Shown: one piece after another, positions 52,072 to 60,553 of the stretch
How the letters are laid out: each line of letters starts with the position of its first letter
Numbering within the stretch: position 1 is the stretch's first letter
Assembly (NCBI GenBank): GCA_031291095.1
Contig: JARLJR010000008.1
Coordinates: 80,367-144,366, forward strand
DNA from: Legionella sp.
GTDB taxonomy: Bacteria; Pseudomonadota; Gammaproteobacteria; Legionellales; Legionellaceae
Length of the DNA: 64,000 nucleotides
Direction: 5' to 3'
The notes under the pieces: generated by a model
Seen by the model: the letters and a program-made list of their open reading frames with translations, nothing else
What the model was told of the DNA's origin: nothing
Databases searched by the model: none
Program-made: the position numbers and the translations under genes

Positions 52072-54108
52072 ATGACATTCAAAATTAAAGTATTAACCCT
52101 GGCCTTGTTATGTACCTCATCTGCTTTTTCCGCAAATATGGATAGCGAAAAAAAGCAAACGAATGATGCGCTACATATGGATTGGTTAGATACGAGTGTC
52201 TCACCGGCTGAAGATTTTTATTCCTATGCAAATAAGAATTGGCAAAAAAACAATCCTATTCCTCCTGAATACCCAAGTTGGGGCAGTTTTAACGTAGTAC
52301 ATGATAAAATGCAGGATATTGTGCATCAAATGCTGATTAAAGCGGCGGCGAATACTAAAGCAAAGCCAGGCAGTATTGAGCAAAAAGTAGGTGATTTTTA
52401 TTTCAGCGGCATGGATGAGGCGAATATTAACAAATTAGGTATAACACCTTTACAGCCAGAATTTGATCGTATTCAAAATATTAAAGATTTAGCGGACTTA
52501 CAAAACGAAATCGCCCACTTACATCAAATCGGCGTCGATGCATTTTTTGGTTTCGGCAGTATGCAAGATTATAAAAACAGTAGCGAAATGATTGCCGCAG
52601 TTGTGCAAAGCGGTTTAGGGCTTCCTGATCGAGATTATTACCTAAAAGATACGCCCAAATTTAAACAGATTCGCGATGCTTATGTGGCACATATTGCTAA
52701 AATGTTTGAGTTATTAGGGGATAACACTGAGAAAGCAGCGGCTGAAGCACACCGAGTAATGGAATTAGAAACACAACTTGCTCAAGCCTCAATGTCACAA
52801 GTAGAACAACGTGATCCACATGCGGTTTATCATATTATGGATAAGGCTCAATTAGAGAAAATTACACCTAATTTTTCTTGGCCTGCTTATTTTACAGCCA
52901 TGGGGCAAGATAATCTTAAAAGCATTAATATGGCGATGCCAAATTTTTTCACAGCACTCAACGAGCAACTTAAAACTGTACCTCTTCAGGATTGGCAAAC
53001 CTATTTACGTTGGCACTTAATTGATAATTACGCACCTTATTTATCTAAGCCCTTTGTTGATGAAAACTTTAAGATGGCAACCGCCTTAACTGGAACAGAA
53101 AAAATACTTCCTCGCTGGAAACGGGTAGTGGGTACTGAAAATGCGGCCTTAGGATTTGCTATTGGTAAGATGTATGTACAACGCTACTTCTCACCAGAGG
53201 CGAAAAAACAAGCCTTAGATTTACTGAAAAATATTCGCTATGTTCTACGTGAGGACATTAAGAGTCTTGCCTGGATGACTCCGGCTACTCGCGAGGCTGC
53301 ATTGAAAAAATTAGATTTAATGGAAGAGCGCGTAGGTTATCCTTCAAAATGGTGGGATTATTCATCTTTGAAGGTAGATCGTGGCCCTTATGTGTTGAAT
53401 GTGCTTCGCGCCAATCAATTTTTAGTAAAACGCGATCTTAATAAAATTGGCAAACCCATCGATCGCAGTGAATGGGGAATGACGCCACAAACAATTAATG
53501 CCTACTACGATCCTTCCATGAATAACTTAAATATTCCTGCAGGAATTTTGCAGCCACCATTTTTTGACCCTAACGCACCGGCGGCAGTGAATTATGGGGC
53601 CATTGGCTTTGTTATGGGGCATGAAATGACCCATGGCTTTGATGATCAAGGAGCGCAATTTGATGGCCACGGTAATCTAAAAAATTGGTGGACTCCTAAT
53701 GATTTAGCGAAATTTAAAGCGGCCACTCAATGTATTATTAATCAATACTCCCAATATGTAGTGAATGGCGATTTGCATGTACAAGGAAAGTTAGTTGTGG
53801 GTGAGGCGGCTGCTGATTTAGGCGGGATCACTTTAGCATACAGAGCATTTCATCATTCCGATGCCTACAAAAAGGCAAAAACAATTGATGGCATGACTCC
53901 TGATCAACAATTCTTTTTGGGTACTGCTCATGTTTGGGCAATGAACATGCGACCTCAACAATTGCAAAATCAGGTGACAACCGATCCGCATCCTCCAGCA
54001 AAATATCGTGTTAATGGAAGTTTAGCGAACATCCCGCAATTTCAAGAGGCGTTTAAGATTCCTAATAATAGTCCTATGGTGAATGCAACTCGCTGTGTTA
54101 TTTGGTAA
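52072..54108 (+). CDS. Secreted M13-family zinc metalloendopeptidase
   Basis: A neprilysin/PepO-type protease of 678 residues with a signal peptide (ending at about residue 19, AFSAN). The zinc site is HEMTH at 517-521 (HExxH) with the third ligand Glu578 in GEAAADLGG (ExxxD). The N-terminal M13 domain starts with the usual DTSVSPAEDFYSYANKNW. The C-terminus ends CVIW, as in the family. AAGGAG, seven bases upstream, fixes the ATG at 52072. It probably cuts peptides in the periplasm or outside. Confidence 0.93.
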   Translation: MTFKIKVLTLALLCTSSAFSANMDSEKKQTNDALHMDWLDTSVSPAEDFYSYANKNWQKNNPIPPEYPSWGSFNVVHDKMQDIVHQMLIKAAANTKAKPGSIEQKVGDFYFSGMDEANINKLGITPLQPEFDRIQNIKDLADLQNEIAHLHQIGVDAFFGFGSMQDYKNSSEMIAAVVQSGLGLPDRDYYLKDTPKFKQIRDAYVAHIAKMFELLGDNTEKAAAEAHRVMELETQLAQASMSQVEQRDPHAVYHIMDKAQLEKITPNFSWPAYFTAMGQDNLKSINMAMPNFFTALNEQLKTVPLQDWQTYLRWHLIDNYAPYLSKPFVDENFKMATALTGTEKILPRWKRVVGTENAALGFAIGKMYVQRYFSPEAKKQALDLLKNIRYVLREDIKSLAWMTPATREAALKKLDLMEERVGYPSKWWDYSSLKVDRGPYVLNVLRANQFLVKRDLNKIGKPIDRSEWGMTPQTINAYYDPSMNNLNIPAGILQPPFFDPNAPAAVNYGAIGFVMGHEMTHGFDDQGAQFDGHGNLKNWWTPNDLAKFKAATQCIINQYSQYVVNGDLHVQGKLVVGEAAADLGGITLAYRAFHHSDAYKKAKTIDGMTPDQQFFLGTAHVWAMNMRPQQLQNQVTTDPHPPAKYRVNGSLANIPQFQEAFKIPNNSPMVNATRCVIW

Positions 54109-54131
54109 TTACGCCACATTATTACTGGCTC

Positions 54132-54167
54132 TCGAATTACCGTAGCTTGACCGCGGTAATTCGGCCT
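54132..54167. repeat. Family C palindrome after the M13 protease
   Basis: TCGAATTACCG and CGGTAATTCGG flank TAGCTTGACCG. An outer inverted pair, GGCTCTC (54128-54134) and GAGAGCC (54186-54192), encloses it. A fragment of family B (GTAAGCAACCAGATTAC) follows directly. Confidence 0.6.
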
Positions 54168-54233
54168 CATATACGCGATATAAGTGAGAGCCATTAGTTG
54201 TAAGCAACCAGATTACTCATTAAAGGGACTTAA

Positions 54234-54318
54234 ATGAATAAAATCATGTTAATCACAGTTGGCTGTGTTTTTACCTGCATCTCATAATTTAGCAAAAGCT
54301 CAGAAAACTATATCTTAA
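54234..54318 (+). pseudogene. Frameshifted fragment of a small secreted peptide
   Basis: An ATG after AAGGGAC opens 17 codons (MNKIMLITVGCVFTCIS). A shift at the GTTTTTACC run would continue it as FLPASHNLAKAQKTIS, giving a plausible signal peptide and short tail ending at 54318. This suggests a decayed gene or a read error. Very short, so doubtful. Confidence 0.3.
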
Positions 54319-54399
54319 TAAAACTTGCCATATTGCTCTGAACCACTGCCAAGACATCTATACTAAAAGTAGCAACTAAACTACTAAGGATTGGCAGTT

Positions 54400-54591
54400 A
54401 TGAACTTTAACCAGTTATTAATGGCTATTTTAATGTTGGTTTTATTTTTCTTGGTGAATGAATATGTTCCTTTAGCCCCTATTATCAATTTGTTGTTTAA
54501 TTGCGTGATGATCACAATAATTGTTCTTTACGTGATGCAATTTATAGGGGTAATTAAATCGATTTTGCCTGCACCTAAATTATTTAAATAA
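54400..54591 (+). CDS. Small two-helix membrane protein
   Basis: A 63-residue hydrophobic protein with helices at about residues 5-24 and 30-52 (LLMAILMLVLFFLVNEYVPLAPIINLL). The pattern N-x-x-VPLAP-I-x-x-L resembles small conserved membrane proteins found in many proteobacteria (Thivi_2564-like, by my recollection). The ATG at 54400 follows AAGG by about ten bases; a TTG nine bases earlier is less likely. The function is unknown. Confidence 0.6.
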   Translation: MNFNQLLMAILMLVLFFLVNEYVPLAPIINLLFNCVMITIIVLYVMQFIGVIKSILPAPKLFK

Positions 54592-54745
54592 GCCTTACCC
54601 TGGATATTTGTTTCATGTATGATGGATCTGGAAGACAGAAACGCTAGTATATTTAAAAAATATCTTTTTGGGCAAAATCGAGTAACTTGTTCTATATATG
54701 TAGGATAAGTATGTTTTTTTGGAATAAAAAACAGAGGGAGGTATT

Positions 54746-55075
54746 ATGAGAAGGAACCCAATCCAAATATTTAGTGGCATCATGTTTACTGTGTTTTCTT
54801 TGCAAGCTTTTGCCGAAGAAAGTATCCGCATTACCGTAAAAACTAAAGAATATACTGCTGCAGGTATTGGTTATTCTGTGGATGGGCAGCGTTCAGGCGC
54901 GATTGGTAAATTATACTCAGGCAAAGGTTCCAAAAATCGAACCTATGTTTTTGGGTATAGAAAAAACTCTATTGTTGGTGCGAATATTACTTGTGGTTCC
55001 CGAGTTTTAACTAAAGATACGACTGTTACACTGGTTACTAAAGGTGAGCAGTGTCTTAGTGTAATCGAAGAATAA
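54746..55075 (+). CDS. Small secreted beta-rich protein
   Basis: A 109-residue protein with a signal peptide (about 1-23, ending QAFAEE) and a compact mature domain of about 85 residues. It has two cysteines (ANITCGSRV and EQCLSV) that may form a disulfide. GAGGGAGG before the ATG is the strongest ribosome site in the window, suggesting high expression. I do not recognise the family. A perfect 13-bp hairpin follows. Confidence 0.6.
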   Translation: MRRNPIQIFSGIMFTVFSLQAFAEESIRITVKTKEYTAAGIGYSVDGQRSGAIGKLYSGKGSKNRTYVFGYRKNSIVGANITCGSRVLTKDTTVTLVTKGEQCLSVIEE

Positions 55076-55081
55076 TGCAAG

Positions 55082-55117
55082 TTTCCCCCGTATTCTAAGC
55101 ATGAAATACGGGGGAAA
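55082..55117 (+). terminator. 13-bp hairpin terminator
   Basis: TTTCCCCCGTATT (55082-55094) pairs perfectly with AATACGGGGGAAA (55105-55117), followed by an A-rich rather than T-rich tail on this strand. It may work on both strands. Confidence 0.65.
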
Positions 55118-55188
55118 TAAAAAACACCCATTTCCTACCTTATAAAAATTAGAGATAATTAGAATAAGAATTCCTAAAGACATTAATT

Positions 55189-55710
55189 ATGAATAAAAAT
55201 ATAACTGCTATCCGCATAGCGAAGGTCCAGGATGCAGAAGCAATCTCTCAAGTACATATTTGTTCTTGGCAAAAGATGTATAAAGAGTTCATTCCTGAAG
55301 AAGTTTTAAAAAACTTGTCTTTAAGTGAGCGTACCCAACAATGGTCTGAGCTAATCGATCAGAATGTTCGAGTATTAATTTGTGAGCTGGAACAGCAAGT
55401 TATTGGTTTTGCAAGTATTTGCGCTTTTCGGGGCAACAGTGCACAGAGTTCGTTCGGAGAAATAAGTGCTATTTATTTGCATCCCGATTATTGGCGCATG
55501 GGCTTAGGGACCCAATTATGTTTGGCTGCAATGTCGGAGTTAGTTGAGTTGGGTTATAAAAAGGTTGGGCTGTGGGTATTAGAAGAGAATAGCCAAGCAC
55601 GGAATTTTTACGAAGCACTAGGCTTTAAGCTCTCAGAGTCCGCTAAATTTGAAGAGTTTTATGAGGGAGGCGCTTTATTAAAAGAAGTGCTATATATAAA
55701 AACTCTTTAA
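55189..55710 (+). CDS. GNAT-family N-acetyltransferase
   Basis: A 173-residue acetyltransferase. The acetyl-CoA motif A is ISAIYLHPDYWRMGLGTQLCLAAM (the R/Q-x-x-G-x-G/A pattern appears as RMGLGT), and motif B is ENSQARNFYEALGFKLSES. The N-terminus IRIAKVQDAEAISQVHICSW is the usual beta-alpha start. The substrate cannot be inferred. It has its own short upstream region and no operon partner. Confidence 0.85.
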   Translation: MNKNITAIRIAKVQDAEAISQVHICSWQKMYKEFIPEEVLKNLSLSERTQQWSELIDQNVRVLICELEQQVIGFASICAFRGNSAQSSFGEISAIYLHPDYWRMGLGTQLCLAAMSELVELGYKKVGLWVLEENSQARNFYEALGFKLSESAKFEEFYEGGALLKEVLYIKTL

Positions 55711-55718
55711 TCCATCGT

Positions 55719-55799
55719 CGTCATTGTGAACCAAGTGAAGCCACCCAGGGTTCTGTGCCCGAGCTCCTGGGTGCTTCGTTACTATGTTCTTCGTCATGA
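55719..55799. repeat. Family D palindromic repeat
   Basis: CGTCATTGTGAACCAAGTGAAG begins it without its last bases matching the 35471 copy; CACCCAGG and CCTGGGTG arms and a closing CTTCGTCATGA follow. It lies between the converging GNAT and selO genes. Confidence 0.6.
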
Positions 55800-55826
55800 G
55801 GGATAAACATGCCTTGCGAGCTTATA

Positions 55827-57299
55827 CTATGTCCCACAAAAAGTTTGCATCACTCGCTCTTCGGGCTGTGGTAATGATTGCAATTGTTCCGTATCGGCTT
55901 GTTGTTGATATGGATTCTTTAAGACCAATAACAGCGCATCCATTAAGCTACGGTCATTGTCCTTAATAAAATGATTAATGGCATTTTCCACTAAATGATT
56001 CCTAGGAATGTACGCAGGATTAACTTGATTCATTTGGTTTTTTATAACCTTAATGTCCATCGCTTGCTGCCTTACATAACTAGACCAATCATTAACCCAT
56101 TGTTCACCTTGAGCTTGCCCTCCTAAGGCGTTGATCAAGCTTTTTTGCTGCTCTGAAGAATCAATCGCCTGGCTTAGCGTGCGGAAGGTATTGGTAAAAT
56201 CAGGTTTATGTTGTTGTAACAAAGCAAAAAATAGTTCAATGAGTTTCACTGTCTGTTCATTCAGCTCTTGTAAACCCAGCTTAGCCCGTACTTTAGCACT
56301 CCAATAATTATGAAAACGCGCAGGAAATGAGTTAAGGACATCATCTAAGACTTGCTGTTCTTGTTCATTAAACAAAGGCTGTATCGTTAAACGAAGAATG
56401 GTTAAATTCCAGCGAGCTATAGTCGGTTGCTGGCCAAAGGCATAGCGGCCCATGGTGTCAATAGAGCTATAAACACGCCCAAAATCAAATTCATCCATAA
56501 ATGCACAAGGGCCATAATCCAGGGTTTCTCCAGAAATAGCCATATTATCCGTATTCATAACCCCATGGATAAAGCCAACCCCCATCCATTCGGCCATGAG
56601 GCTTGCTTGGCGTTCCACAATGGCTTTAAATAATTCCAGATAAGGTGCATCTTGCATCAATAATTCTGGAAAATTTCGTTCTAGTGCATAGTCAGCTAAA
56701 CATTTTAAAAGATGCCTATCCTCTTGAGCCGCTGCATATTCAAAGGACCCCACACGTAAACTACTGGTCGCAATACGCGTGAGTACTCCTGCCGGAACTA
56801 ATCCAGTTTGTCGATAGATTTTCTCATTAGAGGCAATTGCCGCAAGGCAACGGGTAGTGGGAATATTTAAACCATGCATTGCTTCGCTAATGATATATTC
56901 TCTTAATACCGCTGAAAGTGGTGCTCGACCATCGCCATTACGAGAAAACCGGGTTCTTCCGGAACCCTTTAATTGCATATCCCACCGTGTTCCATCTTTT
57001 GCGGCAATTTCTCCCAGCATGATGGCTCGTCCATCACCAAGAACTGGAACGAAATGACCGAATTGATGGCCAGAGTAAGCCAAGGCAATGCTTTGCAACT
57101 GTGGGGGTGTCCAGTTGCCTGCATAAAGTGCTAATGCCTCTTCTTCACTATATGGCGCTGCATGGTGTCCACTAAGAACCGCTGCTAATTCGTGATTGAA
57201 TTGCACTAGAGAAGGGCTGGTAATAGGGGCAGGGGCAATTTTTTCATAAAAATTATCAGGTAATTGCAGGTACGATGTCGTGGTAATGTTGGGGATCAA
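55827..57299 (-). CDS. selO: SelO (YdiU), protein adenylyltransferase pseudokinase
   Basis: SelO moves AMP from ATP to Ser, Thr or Tyr of proteins involved in redox balance. The 490-residue protein has the family's AYSGHQFGHFVPVLGDGRA, the LKGSGRTRFSRNGDGRAPL segment and GFIHGVMNTDNMAISG with the metal-binding Asn and Asp. The C-terminus is FCGT, with one Cys and no selenocysteine codon. The Legionella effector SidJ has a related fold, but this sequence is the housekeeping form. The start is an ATG 490 codons before the stop. Confidence 0.93.
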   Translation of the reverse strand: MIPNITTTSYLQLPDNFYEKIAPAPITSPSLVQFNHELAAVLSGHHAAPYSEEEALALYAGNWTPPQLQSIALAYSGHQFGHFVPVLGDGRAIMLGEIAAKDGTRWDMQLKGSGRTRFSRNGDGRAPLSAVLREYIISEAMHGLNIPTTRCLAAIASNEKIYRQTGLVPAGVLTRIATSSLRVGSFEYAAAQEDRHLLKCLADYALERNFPELLMQDAPYLELFKAIVERQASLMAEWMGVGFIHGVMNTDNMAISGETLDYGPCAFMDEFDFGRVYSSIDTMGRYAFGQQPTIARWNLTILRLTIQPLFNEQEQQVLDDVLNSFPARFHNYWSAKVRAKLGLQELNEQTVKLIELFFALLQQHKPDFTNTFRTLSQAIDSSEQQKSLINALGGQAQGEQWVNDWSSYVRQQAMDIKVIKNQMNQVNPAYIPRNHLVENAINHFIKDNDRSLMDALLLVLKNPYQQQADTEQLQSLPQPEERVMQTFCGT

Positions 57300-57432
57300 A
57301 GTAAATCAACCTATAAAAAACTTCTTAATGCTTATTATAGTTCCGGAGTGGCTAGAGCTAAAGGCCTAGCTTGCAATTTACTATACTAATAGGATCAGTA
57401 TACGCAGTTGTGTGATTATCAAGGAGCTGAAA

Positions 57433-58176
57433 ATGGACAAACAAGTGGTTCTTATTACTGGAGCTCTTGCAGGTATTGGCAGAGCAACGGCCTTTGCTTT
57501 TGCTCGTGAGGGAGCAAATCTCATTATTTCTGGACGCCGACAAGAAGAGGGGGTGTCTTTGGCAACAGAGTTGAGGGAATTAGGGGCCGACGTTGAGTTT
57601 ATTCGCGCGGATGTTCGCAATGAGGGAGAAGTTAAGGCTTTAGTAGAGCAGGCTATAAAACGTTTTGGACGTTTGGATGTTGCAGTGAATAATGCGGGGA
57701 CAGAAGGGGAGCAAACGCCAATAGTTGAAAGCACTGTTGAGAGTTATCATGCGGTGTTTGATACGAACGTGGTTGGTGTTCTTTTCTGCCTTAAGCATGA
57801 ATTGCAAGCGATGCTTCCACAAGGCTCTGGCTCTATTATTAATATTTCTTCTGTTGCCGGTAAAAAAGGCTTTCCAGGTGCCTCTATTTACTGTGCGAGC
57901 AAACATGCTGTTGAAGGCCTTACTAAAGTGGCAGCGCTTGAAGCTGCTGGCGCTAACGTACGAGTGAATGCCGTTTCCCCTGGCCCAATCGATACCGGAA
58001 TGTTTGACCGCTTTACAGCGACAGACGAAGTAAAAGAGGTATTTATTAACCAGGTCCCTTTAAAACGTTTAGGTCAACCTGATGAGGTTGCTAAGACCAT
58101 TGTTTTTTTAGCCTCAGATAACGCACCCTATATTACAGGCCAATTTATTGGGGTTGATGGTGGTTTAATGGCTTAA
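57433..58176 (+). CDS. Short-chain dehydrogenase/reductase
   Basis: A 247-residue NAD(P)H-dependent oxidoreductase of the classical SDR type. The cofactor loop is TGALAGIG (Gly10, Gly14, Gly16), NNAG is intact, and the catalytic Ser, Tyr153 and Lys157 lie in NISSVAGKKGFPGASIYCASKHAVEG. RRQE after strand 2 (SGRRQEE) suggests a preference for NADP. AAGGAG, eight bases before the ATG at 57433, fixes the start. The substrate is unknown; glucose dehydrogenase and FabG-like enzymes are similar. Confidence 0.9.
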   Translation: MDKQVVLITGALAGIGRATAFAFAREGANLIISGRRQEEGVSLATELRELGADVEFIRADVRNEGEVKALVEQAIKRFGRLDVAVNNAGTEGEQTPIVESTVESYHAVFDTNVVGVLFCLKHELQAMLPQGSGSIINISSVAGKKGFPGASIYCASKHAVEGLTKVAALEAAGANVRVNAVSPGPIDTGMFDRFTATDEVKEVFINQVPLKRLGQPDEVAKTIVFLASDNAPYITGQFIGVDGGLMA

Positions 58177-58392
58177 AAATATTATCCTGAGAGTTTACGA
58201 CGATTGTAGGTGGGGTCCATGGCCTCAACCTACAATTTATTGCAAAATTTCCTTCATTTAATGGCAGTCTTCACATATATATGTCTTAAATGTAGTGATT
58301 CAGAAGGAATAAGGCATTTTTATCTTCAAAAAAATGGTGAAATAGGGTAAAAGGGCTCCTGAAAAAAATAAGAAGTAAGGAACCTAATAATA

Positions 58393-59328
58393 ATGAAAAC
58401 AAAATGGTCAAAGTTAACCTTAACTACTCTGGCAATTGCAACGTCAACCACTTACGCTGCAAGTACTTCACTAACTGAGCGCTTCACACTGAATGCATCA
58501 ATTGGTTATTTAGCCGGAAAATCACAAGAGTTTGTGTATAACGATGAAGGGGCTGAAAAACTAAGCCAATTAAATTGGAAAATTAATGGCGCTGCCGTGA
58601 TTAAGGGTGAAGGGAATTACAAATTGTTACCCTGGCTTGATTTTAATGCGCAAGGATGGATAACTTTAGCCAATGGCGATGCTGTAATGGATGATTATGA
58701 TTGGTTAAACCCATTCCAAAAACATTGGAGCGACTGGTCACACAGCAAAGACACGGATTTACGCCAAGCTAATGAATTTGATTTCAATCTCAGAGCACGC
58801 TTTTTTAAACTCTCATCAGTGCAATTGGCAGCCATGGTCGGATATCAACGCACTTTATTCAGTTTCTTAGCCAAAGGTGGATGTTATATTTATAACGATG
58901 GCGCGGACGTTGGTTGCTTCCCTGAGGGTGAAAAGGGGATTGGCTATAAGCAAACCTTTAGTACTCCTTATATTGGAATATTAGGTAATTATCGCCTTAA
59001 CGCCTATGAGCTTAATGCCCTGTTTAAATACAGTAGCTGGGTCACTGCAAAAGATGTGGACCAGCATTATATGCGTGACCTTACGTTCCATGATGGTGGG
59101 CACAATTTTGAGTTTTATAATGTTACGGTTAATGCAGGTTATTATGTAAGACCACAAATTAAACTCTTTGCTGAAGGTGCTTTTAGTTACGTGCCTAATA
59201 AGGTCGCGGGCATGAACATAAGGGATAATGCAACGCTAGAGGAAGCTTATATTCCAGCGAGTGCAGGACTAAATAATAAAAATATGGTGCTTTCTGTGGG
59301 TATTCAATATAAAGGTATGGCGGGATAA
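58393..59328 (+). CDS. Omptin-family outer-membrane protease
   Basis: A ten-strand outer-membrane aspartic-type protease of 311 residues with a signal peptide (ending about residue 22, TYAAS). The catalytic residues of OmpT/Pla are matched: Asp101 and Asp103 in MDDYDWLNP, and the Asp223-x-His225 pair in DVDQHYM. Strand-ending aromatic residues are plentiful, but the C-terminus is KGMAG and lacks the usual terminal Phe. AAGGAA, about 13 bases before the ATG, is a weak site. Omptins cleave host and bacterial peptides at basic residues. Confidence 0.87.
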   Translation: MKTKWSKLTLTTLAIATSTTYAASTSLTERFTLNASIGYLAGKSQEFVYNDEGAEKLSQLNWKINGAAVIKGEGNYKLLPWLDFNAQGWITLANGDAVMDDYDWLNPFQKHWSDWSHSKDTDLRQANEFDFNLRARFFKLSSVQLAAMVGYQRTLFSFLAKGGCYIYNDGADVGCFPEGEKGIGYKQTFSTPYIGILGNYRLNAYELNALFKYSSWVTAKDVDQHYMRDLTFHDGGHNFEFYNVTVNAGYYVRPQIKLFAEGAFSYVPNKVAGMNIRDNATLEEAYIPASAGLNNKNMVLSVGIQYKGMAG

Positions 59329-59402
59329 TTACGTAAAAGCAATTGAAAGATTTCTATACATTAGGTAGACTGTTGAGTCAATTCGATGACTTGGAGAATC
59401 TA

Positions 59403-59884
59403 ATGACTAAAGAAGAAATGATTTGCCGTATCCTTCGTTACGTAACCCAAAAACCAAGTGCACAAAAGACTTGCTGCGGTTGATGAGCATGGAACTTATG
59501 CACGTACTGAGCTACCGTAATCCTGAGGTAGTCAGTTATTTTTGCCATCACCATCCTGAGTTTAGTACGCAAGAGGCAGAGCTTTTGTTTGCTGATCTGT
59601 TGGGATGGTTATGGCTCAATCAACAACGAGCAAAACAGGGTAAAAAAACATACCTTTTTGGCCCTTTGCTCATTCTCGACGAGTTATGGCATACCTTCAT
59701 TTTGCATACCAAGGACTATGTGCATTTTTCTCAGCACTATTTTGGTGCCTATGTGCATCATGATGTTGAACCGATTGGTTTTGAACATTTCATGCAGGAA
59801 GAGGAATTGCGGGATTATTTGCAAGACTGCTTTGGCTATTTAGGTGAAGAATGGGTAGCACGACGCTTTGCCGATGCGTTTTAA
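59403..59884 (+). CDS. Conserved hypothetical protein (GRDP-like), frame uncertain at 5' end
   Basis: The main frame runs from an ATG at 59483 to 59884 (133 residues: MSMELMHVLSYRNPEVV...) and extends upstream without Met to about 59423. A well-placed ATG at 59403, with GGAG eight bases before it, opens in a different frame (MTKEEMICRILRY) and stops after 26 codons. A one-base shift between 59423 and 59480 would join them. The motif ILDELWHTFILHTKDYVHFSQHYFG resembles glycine-rich-domain-like proteins (WHxxIL-T-x-Y). The function is unknown. Either a frameshift, a read error or a short upstream frame explains it. Confidence 0.5.
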
Positions 59885-60300
59885 GCATCCGCTGCTAAAT
59901 GCAGTAATGCCTTTTGCAAGGGCTCATAACTGCAGAGCTGACTTTCACTGATAATCACTTCTTTGGCTTTCGCTGATAATTGCTGTTTTTGCGGCTCTGC
60001 GGGTTTTTCATACTGCACAACTGGGGCAACTACAGAAACTTTAATGGAGAGCAATTGATAGAGGCCTGCTTTACGCAAATTATCACGTAGCTCAGGAATT
60101 AAATAACGTAATTGCGATGCCCAGGCGGCATTGGCAGTAGTAATTAATAAACAGCCTTTATTAAAACTTCCCACCAGACATTCTTTGGCTAACTCCTCGG
60201 GAAGCAATTGCCGTAGCTTATTAGATAGCTCTTCCAACTGCAATGAACGCTGGCAAAGGTCAACGAGTTGTTTATTCAGACAACGATTAATAGAGCGCAT
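59881..60300 (-). CDS. dciA: DciA-like (DUF721) replication helicase loader
   Basis: DciA loads or guides the replicative helicase DnaB in bacteria without DnaC. The 139-residue protein has the DUF721 KH-like domain: LCQRSLQLEELSNKLRQLLPEELAKECLVGSFNKGCLLITTANAAWASQLRYL is within it (residues about 12-75), including the conserved A-W-A-x-x-L-R. The tail is Lys/Gln-rich. The ATG at 60300 is preferred; 20 extra residues upstream are hydrophobic and unlike the family. It converges on the neighbouring gene with a four-base overlap of ends. Confidence 0.7.
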   Translation of the reverse strand: MRSINRCLNKQLVDLCQRSLQLEELSNKLRQLLPEELAKECLVGSFNKGCLLITTANAAWASQLRYLIPELRDNLRKAGLYQLLSIKVSVVAPVVQYEKPAEPQKQQLSAKAKEVIISESQLCSYEPLQKALLHLAADA

Positions 60301-60441
60301 AGTTTTATCTTTATTTAAACTGAATCCACTATAGAATAGCAAATTAATGCGAAATACCATATTATAATTTTATATAGATGGTCGTTAAAAGCGCAATTTT
60401 GGCGTCAACTTAAGGGAACATTGGAGCGTAAGGTGTAGGCA

Positions 60442-60500
60442 GGGCTGTCAAGCCCAGCAAATACAGTTGGTGCTAGTCCCGATGCTGGGCTTGACAGCCC
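60442..60500. repeat. 18-bp perfect inverted repeat
   Basis: GGGCTGTCAAGCCCAGCA (60442-60459) and TGCTGGGCTTGACAGCCC (60483-60500) are fully complementary around 23 bases. Each arm also contains GGGCT...AGCCC, so a cruciform with side hairpins is possible. It lies between dciA and the PH-domain gene. Confidence 0.8.
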
Positions 60501-60553
60501 AGCCTTGTTAAGATGTGTGAAGCAACAGGGATATTTAAAAATATAGGTGAATA

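Noticed and set aside
55784..55966. Forward 60-codon frame overlapping the selO end
   Set aside because: It lies within a palindromic repeat and antisense to the selO coding end; no independent support.
55827..57299. SelO as a SidJ-like effector
   Set aside because: Length, motifs and C-terminus match the widespread housekeeping SelO; SidJ is much larger and has extra domains.
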